A stretch of 64,000 nt of DNA, taken from contig SKCR01017975.1 in assembly GCA_019454045.1 (NCBI GenBank), forward strand, positions 144,355 to 208,354, given 5' to 3'. Below are positions 59,263-64,000 of this stretch, one piece after another. The notes under the pieces are model-generated. The model was given only the letters and a program-made list of their open reading frames with translations, was not told where the DNA came from and made no database searches. Source of the stretch: Zanthoxylum bungeanum. Its lineage: Eukaryota; Streptophyta; Magnoliopsida; Sapindales; Rutaceae. The stretch's first letter is position 1; each line of letters starts with the position of its first letter. The position numbers and the translations under genes are program-made.

Positions 59263-61692
59263 TTTTTTGTTTCTGGTTGTGCTGCTCATATTTGTACTGA
59301 TTTGCAGGATCTGCAGAATAGCAGGATGCTGGCTTCAGGGGGGTTGACCTACGAGTCGGAAACGGAACACCAGTTGTGTTGGCTGTAGGGACTTTTGTTT
59401 TGGAACTGCCCTCAGGGCATGTACTTAACTATTGAACTGTTATTATATACCTAGTTTAACTAGGAATATTATATCTGTATCTTTGTTAACCCAGCATGGG
59501 TACACTTTTGTATTTAGAAACACTGGGTGTTATTTATATTAAAATGATGCAGAAATTTGCACTGTTGTGCAAATAATGGTCTTTATATTTTGAATGTAAA
59601 TGAATCTCCTAAACACAAATGACAAACAAAAGGCTCAAAAGGAGTAATCTAAAAAATGAAGCTTACATGTGGCATTGTCGTCTAGGACACATAACAAGAC
59701 TCGATATCCACACTTTCGAAGAGTGGGTACTTGGACGGATTTGATCCTAATTCATATGATGTCTGCGAATCTTGTCTTTTAGGCAAAATGCCTAAATCAC
59801 CTTTTAGCGGTAAAGGTGAACGTGCCACAGAACTGTTAGCCCTTGTTCATAGTGACGTATGTGGGCCCATGTTTAGCCAGGCTAGAGGTGGATATCGATA
59901 CTTCGTAACCTTTACGGATGATGCATCACGTTACGGTTATGTGTATCTAATGATGCACAAGTCGGAAACCTTTGAGAAATTCAAAGAGTTTCGACACGAA
60001 GTTGAAAAACAAACAGGCAAGAGTATTAAGACATTACGGTCGGACCGTGGTGGCGAATACTTAAGTTATGAGTTTCAAGATTACTTGAAAGAACATGGTA
60101 TTCTTTCACAGTGGACTCCTCCTGGAACACCGCAATTAAACGGTGTGTCTGAACGGAGAAACCGTACCTTGTTAGACATGGTAAGGTCAATGATGAGTCG
60201 CATGAGCTACCAATATCCTTCTGGGGATACGCATTAAGCAGTGCAATACTTATTTTGAATAAGGTTCCGTCAAAGTCTGTTGAACAGACTCCATACGAGA
60301 TATGGACAGGAAGGAAACGGGTTTCTCTTCCTGAAGATTGGGGTTGCTAGGCATATGTTAAACGTTTGGAAGGTACCAAATTAGAACCCAAATCAGATAA
60401 ATGCCTTTTCGTAGGATATCCTAAGAAAACCAAAGGATATTACTTCTATCACCCGCAAGAGAACAAAGTATTGTTGCTCTCCATGCATTTTTCCTTGAAA
60501 AGGAATTCTTAGATGCAGTGGTAAGTGGAGGAAAGTGGAGCTCGATGAAAATCGTGGTGATACTGTTCCTGGCAATGAATCAACGACGGAACATGAACAG
60601 ACCATCCGGGATGAGTCTGTACCACAACCTTCATATACACAAGGACCGCGTAGGTCGGAGAGAGTCAGGACAGTACCTGAGAGGTATGGGTACCTGATCT
60701 CGCCTCATGTAGATATTAATCTTATTAAGGATAATGAACCGTCTACGTATGAGGAAGCAAATACTAGATATTGATTCCGCTTTATGGCAAGAAGCCATGA
60801 AGTCTGAGATGGATTCCATGTATGCCAACCAAGTTTGGACACTGGTTGATGCACCAGAAGGTGTAAAACTATTGGATGCAGATGGAACTTCAAGAAGAAG
60901 ACCGACATGGATGGCAACGTGCAAACATACAAAGCTAGGCTTGTAGCAAAGGGGTATCGTCAACAATATGGTGTTGATTATGACGAAACCTTCTCACCCG
61001 TTGCCATGATTAAATCCATTCGGATAATGCTTGCAATAGCTGCATATTTCGACTACGAGATATGGCAGAAGGACGTTAAAACCGCTTTCCTTAACGGAAA
61101 CCTTTTGGAGGATGTTTATATGCAACAGCCTGACGGTTTTATCGTACCTAGACTTGCAAACAAGGTTGTTGTAAATTAAATCGATCCATTTATGGATTGA
61201 AACAAGCATCACGGTCATGGAATCAGCGTTTTTGATGAGATCATAAACAATATGATTTCATACAAAACGATGATGGACCCTTGTGTATACAAGAGGTTAG
61301 TGGAGAGCACTGACTTTTATTGTCCTTTATGTCGACGATGTATTGCTTATAGGCAATACATTCCCATGCTAACGTCGGTGAAAGCTTGGCTTTATAAAAT
61401 TCTCCATGAAAGATCGGGGAGAAGCAGCCTTTATTCTGGGAATAAAGATCTACGGGATAGATCTAGAAAGCTGCTTGGACTCTCCCAGAGTACATATATT
61501 GACAAAGTGTTGAAGCGATTCAGCATGGATCAATCCAAGAAGGGATTGATGCCAATATTACATGGTACCTCTCTGTCTAGGACATGTGTCCTAAGACTCA
61601 AGAAGAGAGAGATAAGATGAGTCGGATACCGTTCACCTTGGCAGTCGGATCGATCATGTATGCCATGATATGTACACGACCTGATGTGTCAT
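59263..61692 (+). pseudogene. Copia-F pol, frameshifted and cut by copia-H
   Basis: Integrase is open at 59731-60237 with HSDVCGPM, FTDDASRYGYVY, SDRGGEYL and an intact NGVSERRNR, so all three acidic residues remain. RT follows in pieces: 60734-60946, 60907-61179 (YKARLVAKGYRQQYGVDYDE), then after shifts the segment around 61310-61345 where the catalytic box is damaged. The sequence stops at TRPDV (about 61685), and the copia-H LTR begins at 61693, removing RNase H. Confidence 0.9.
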
Positions 61693-63798
61693 TGTTGGAT
61701 AACATGACCCATAGCGTCACATTTGTATAGATCATAATGTTGTTGTACAAATTAACTATGTGACAAGGAAATTGCCTCTATCATTTGTGATTAGTCACCA
61801 TAGATGTATAAATGAAGGAGGTCCCTATGATAGTCCTGGATTGAGATGAATGAGACAGTATCAGTCCACGAAGGATTAATCATTAAATATCCCTAGCCGG
61901 AGTATTATCGAGACTGGACATCGATAATGCGGAATAGGTGAGTATTGTACTTGTGCGCGTTGTGAGGGCACAACGGGCAATAGTTCTAGTTCTCATATAT
62001 TTGGGTATGGATACTCATGCAAGTGCGATAGGAGGTTGTGTTTCACCGATGGTACGGGAAAACAGCTTCGCTCTGGATAGACCCCTCGGAATCCCATTGG
62101 TATTATGACTATGTGTCTATGGGAGTCCGACATCAGGGTAGGTGTGTATGGTCTTAACCTGAGACTTGCACCGCTAATGCTTACGACAATCAGTATACTT
62201 TTGTTGAGGTCGTCTAGGACTCTAACGGTTCTGGTACGCCAATGCTGGGTATATTGTCGTCCCTGGTTTACTATGAGAATCGTAGAGTATTGGGGTAATG
62301 TCAAACGGAAGTATCACTCAGTCATAGTGGAGATGATGTCACGCAGGATACGGTATTAGTGATCTTAAGTGCTGGCCGGCCATCGGGATATTATGACAAG
62401 GTCATGTATATCCGATTATAGAGACTAGTTACCAGACATCCGATATGTGCTTCGGACGGGGCAGACACTTATCCAGCCCCAGCCCTAGCACGTGACTATC
62501 CGATACTGGGCCGATATACACGATACTTGGTATACTACGCTTGATATAGATCTTAAATATTCTTAGAGAATATGACCGGAGAAATTGGATAGACTTCGTG
62601 CTTTGCTAGAAGCCGTTCTTGTCTCGTAAATCGGTAGAGTTAGAACGTAGTACTTGGTACGTACGTGATTCGGATACTCCAAACCGTATTTACTGCCGAA
62701 TTGTCGGGGATCTCATGTCGCTTCCCGATAATGCACCGATGACGCATAACTCGCACTCATAAATAATATGGGATTATATAGAAGAAAGAGAAAATTAATC
62801 TAGGATTAATTACGGAGATATTTATTGGGATAAAAATATCGTCTAGAGAGAGATAACGATTATTTGGAATTAATCGATAAATTAATATAAACGAAATTGG
62901 ATTTCGATGCGGAATTGAAATTGGATTTTAATTCGGGCGAACGAATTAATTTAGAATTAACTCGTTAGCGACGTGAATAGTGAATTCGCTAGGCGTAATC
63001 ATTTAATTACGACGCGACGGAAAACTCGCTAATTAGGAATTAGCGAAACCGAGCCCGAGTGTGATTGCGAGCGCATTCGTATTTCGAATTCGAGTGCGGC
63101 GACGCAAGTCACATCAAGCGTCAAATCATTCGTCACATCAAGCGTCAAATCAAATGTCACTTTGAGTGATGTGATTGATTGATTGATGTGATTGATTGAT
63201 TGAAAGACATGTCACTTTAATAAAGTGAAATGAATAGTTGATGGCTAGGTGAAATAGTGTTAGTTGGTGAGACTTTTACCATTTTTATTCTTTATTGAAT
63301 TTTTGGTAATTGTTTAATGTATTTTTTGGAAAAATATATAAGGCATTTTGGAAATGCTTTACTAACTAATTAACACATTTTTTTCTCCATCTCTCCTCTC
63401 TCTAATTCACGCCCAAAAGGGCTTCATCTCCTCTTCTTCACAGCTCACTGCCGTGAGCCAAATGGGAAGCAATGAGTGTGTTTTATTGCAAAACACAAGT
63501 GCTAGCACACTTACGAGAGTTGCGAAGGTGTTAGGGAAGTCCACCATGAGGCGGGATCCATTCGACGAGCTGGAGCTTGCGGAAGGACCATTTTCACGCC
63601 CAAACCAGTGAAGAATTCTGCACTGCAGTGGTGCCAAACCAGTGAGCGTTTTTGGCTCCATTCGGCTTCAAATCGTCAAACTCGATCGTTCGCCAATCGT
63701 ATTGTCCGATCGATGTGAGTATTCCGCAACTTCGTCGATATGTATTCGCAATGTTTTTCATGCTTATAATCGATCCGGGACCATAATAGAAACCAACA
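61693..63798 (+). repeat. Copia-H 5' LTR (2106 bp)
   Basis: It begins TGTTGGATAACATGACCC inside copia-F pol and ends GAAACCAACA. It is very close in length and content to the copia-A 3' LTR. The hairpin array is at about 62755-63050. GATGTATAAATGAAG near 61800 is the family TATA motif. GTCAT (61688-61692) precedes it and is a candidate target duplication whose partner would be outside the window. Confidence 0.85.
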
Positions 63799-64000
63799 AT
63801 GGCATCAAGAGCCTAGGTTTGAGCATGAAAATTTTAGGGCTTAAAATTTGGGTAAACTTGTTTTGAGCATGATTTGAATGAATTGAATGTTTGAGTATGC
63901 TTATAACATGTTTAATTAGTGATTGATGGATCAATTTAATGAAAATGATTGGATCAATTTTCCCCAAAAATTCATGTTGGCCGAATTTATGTGTATTTGG
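63799..64000 (+). other. Copia-H primer site and start of leader
   Basis: TGGCATCAAGAGCC follows the LTR and resembles the tRNA-Met primer site with changes. The first post-primer unit (ATTTTCCCCAAAAATTC) is reached near 63956. The rest of the element lies beyond the window. Confidence 0.8.

Overview
The window is plant nuclear DNA, most likely from a eudicot, and consists almost entirely of nested LTR retrotransposons. I found no ordinary single-copy host gene, rRNA, tRNA or CRISPR array. The plant assignment rests on Athila-like and Tat-like Ty3/gypsy elements, long-LTR Ty1/copia elements of an Angela/Tork-like type primed by initiator tRNA-Met, and a plant-type LOG (cytokinin-activating) gene fragment. 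The species is not resolved.

Layout. A Tat-like gypsy element on the minus strand is the backbone of 8571-27776: post-integrase repeats, integrase, a second RNase H, RT-RNase H, protease and gag, then leader and 5' LTR. It is broken by copia-A on its left (1-8570), a small hAT-like DNA transposon (15361-16273), an Athila-like gypsy element on the plus strand (17248-26551, target duplication GTTAC) and copia-B on its right (27777-about 32334, minus). Next come a degraded copia-C end (32375-35008, minus), copia-D (35009-48957, plus) split by a complete copia-E (36515-46340, target duplication CTAGC), copia-F (plus; 48958-49303 and 54985-61692) joined head-to-head with copia-G (minus, 49304-54984), and the start of copia-H (61693 to the end), which sits in the pol of copia-F.

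The Athila-like element is the most unusual object. RT, RNase H and the integrase core are gone. After gag-protease and an integrase tail it carries two extra ORFs. One resembles the zinc-finger nucleic-acid-binding proteins of plant Betaflexiviridae (21815-22363). The other is an apparently intron-free LOG cytokinin riboside 5'-monophosphate phosphoribohydrolase (22623-23123, with a frameshifted C-terminus to 23278). Each is preceded by a splice-acceptor-like tract. The 5' LTR has lost the segment holding the presumed TATA promoter.

The second unusual object is the noncoding part of the copia family (A, B, E, F, G, H). Its LTRs hold a run of about nine perfect hairpins, nearly all with exactly three-nucleotide loops, mostly TGG. 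Where the leader is present it holds four hairpins with a shared CAAA tetraloop, and further TGG/TTG triloop hairpins just before gag. Several stems change on both sides between copies, which suggests selection for RNA structure.
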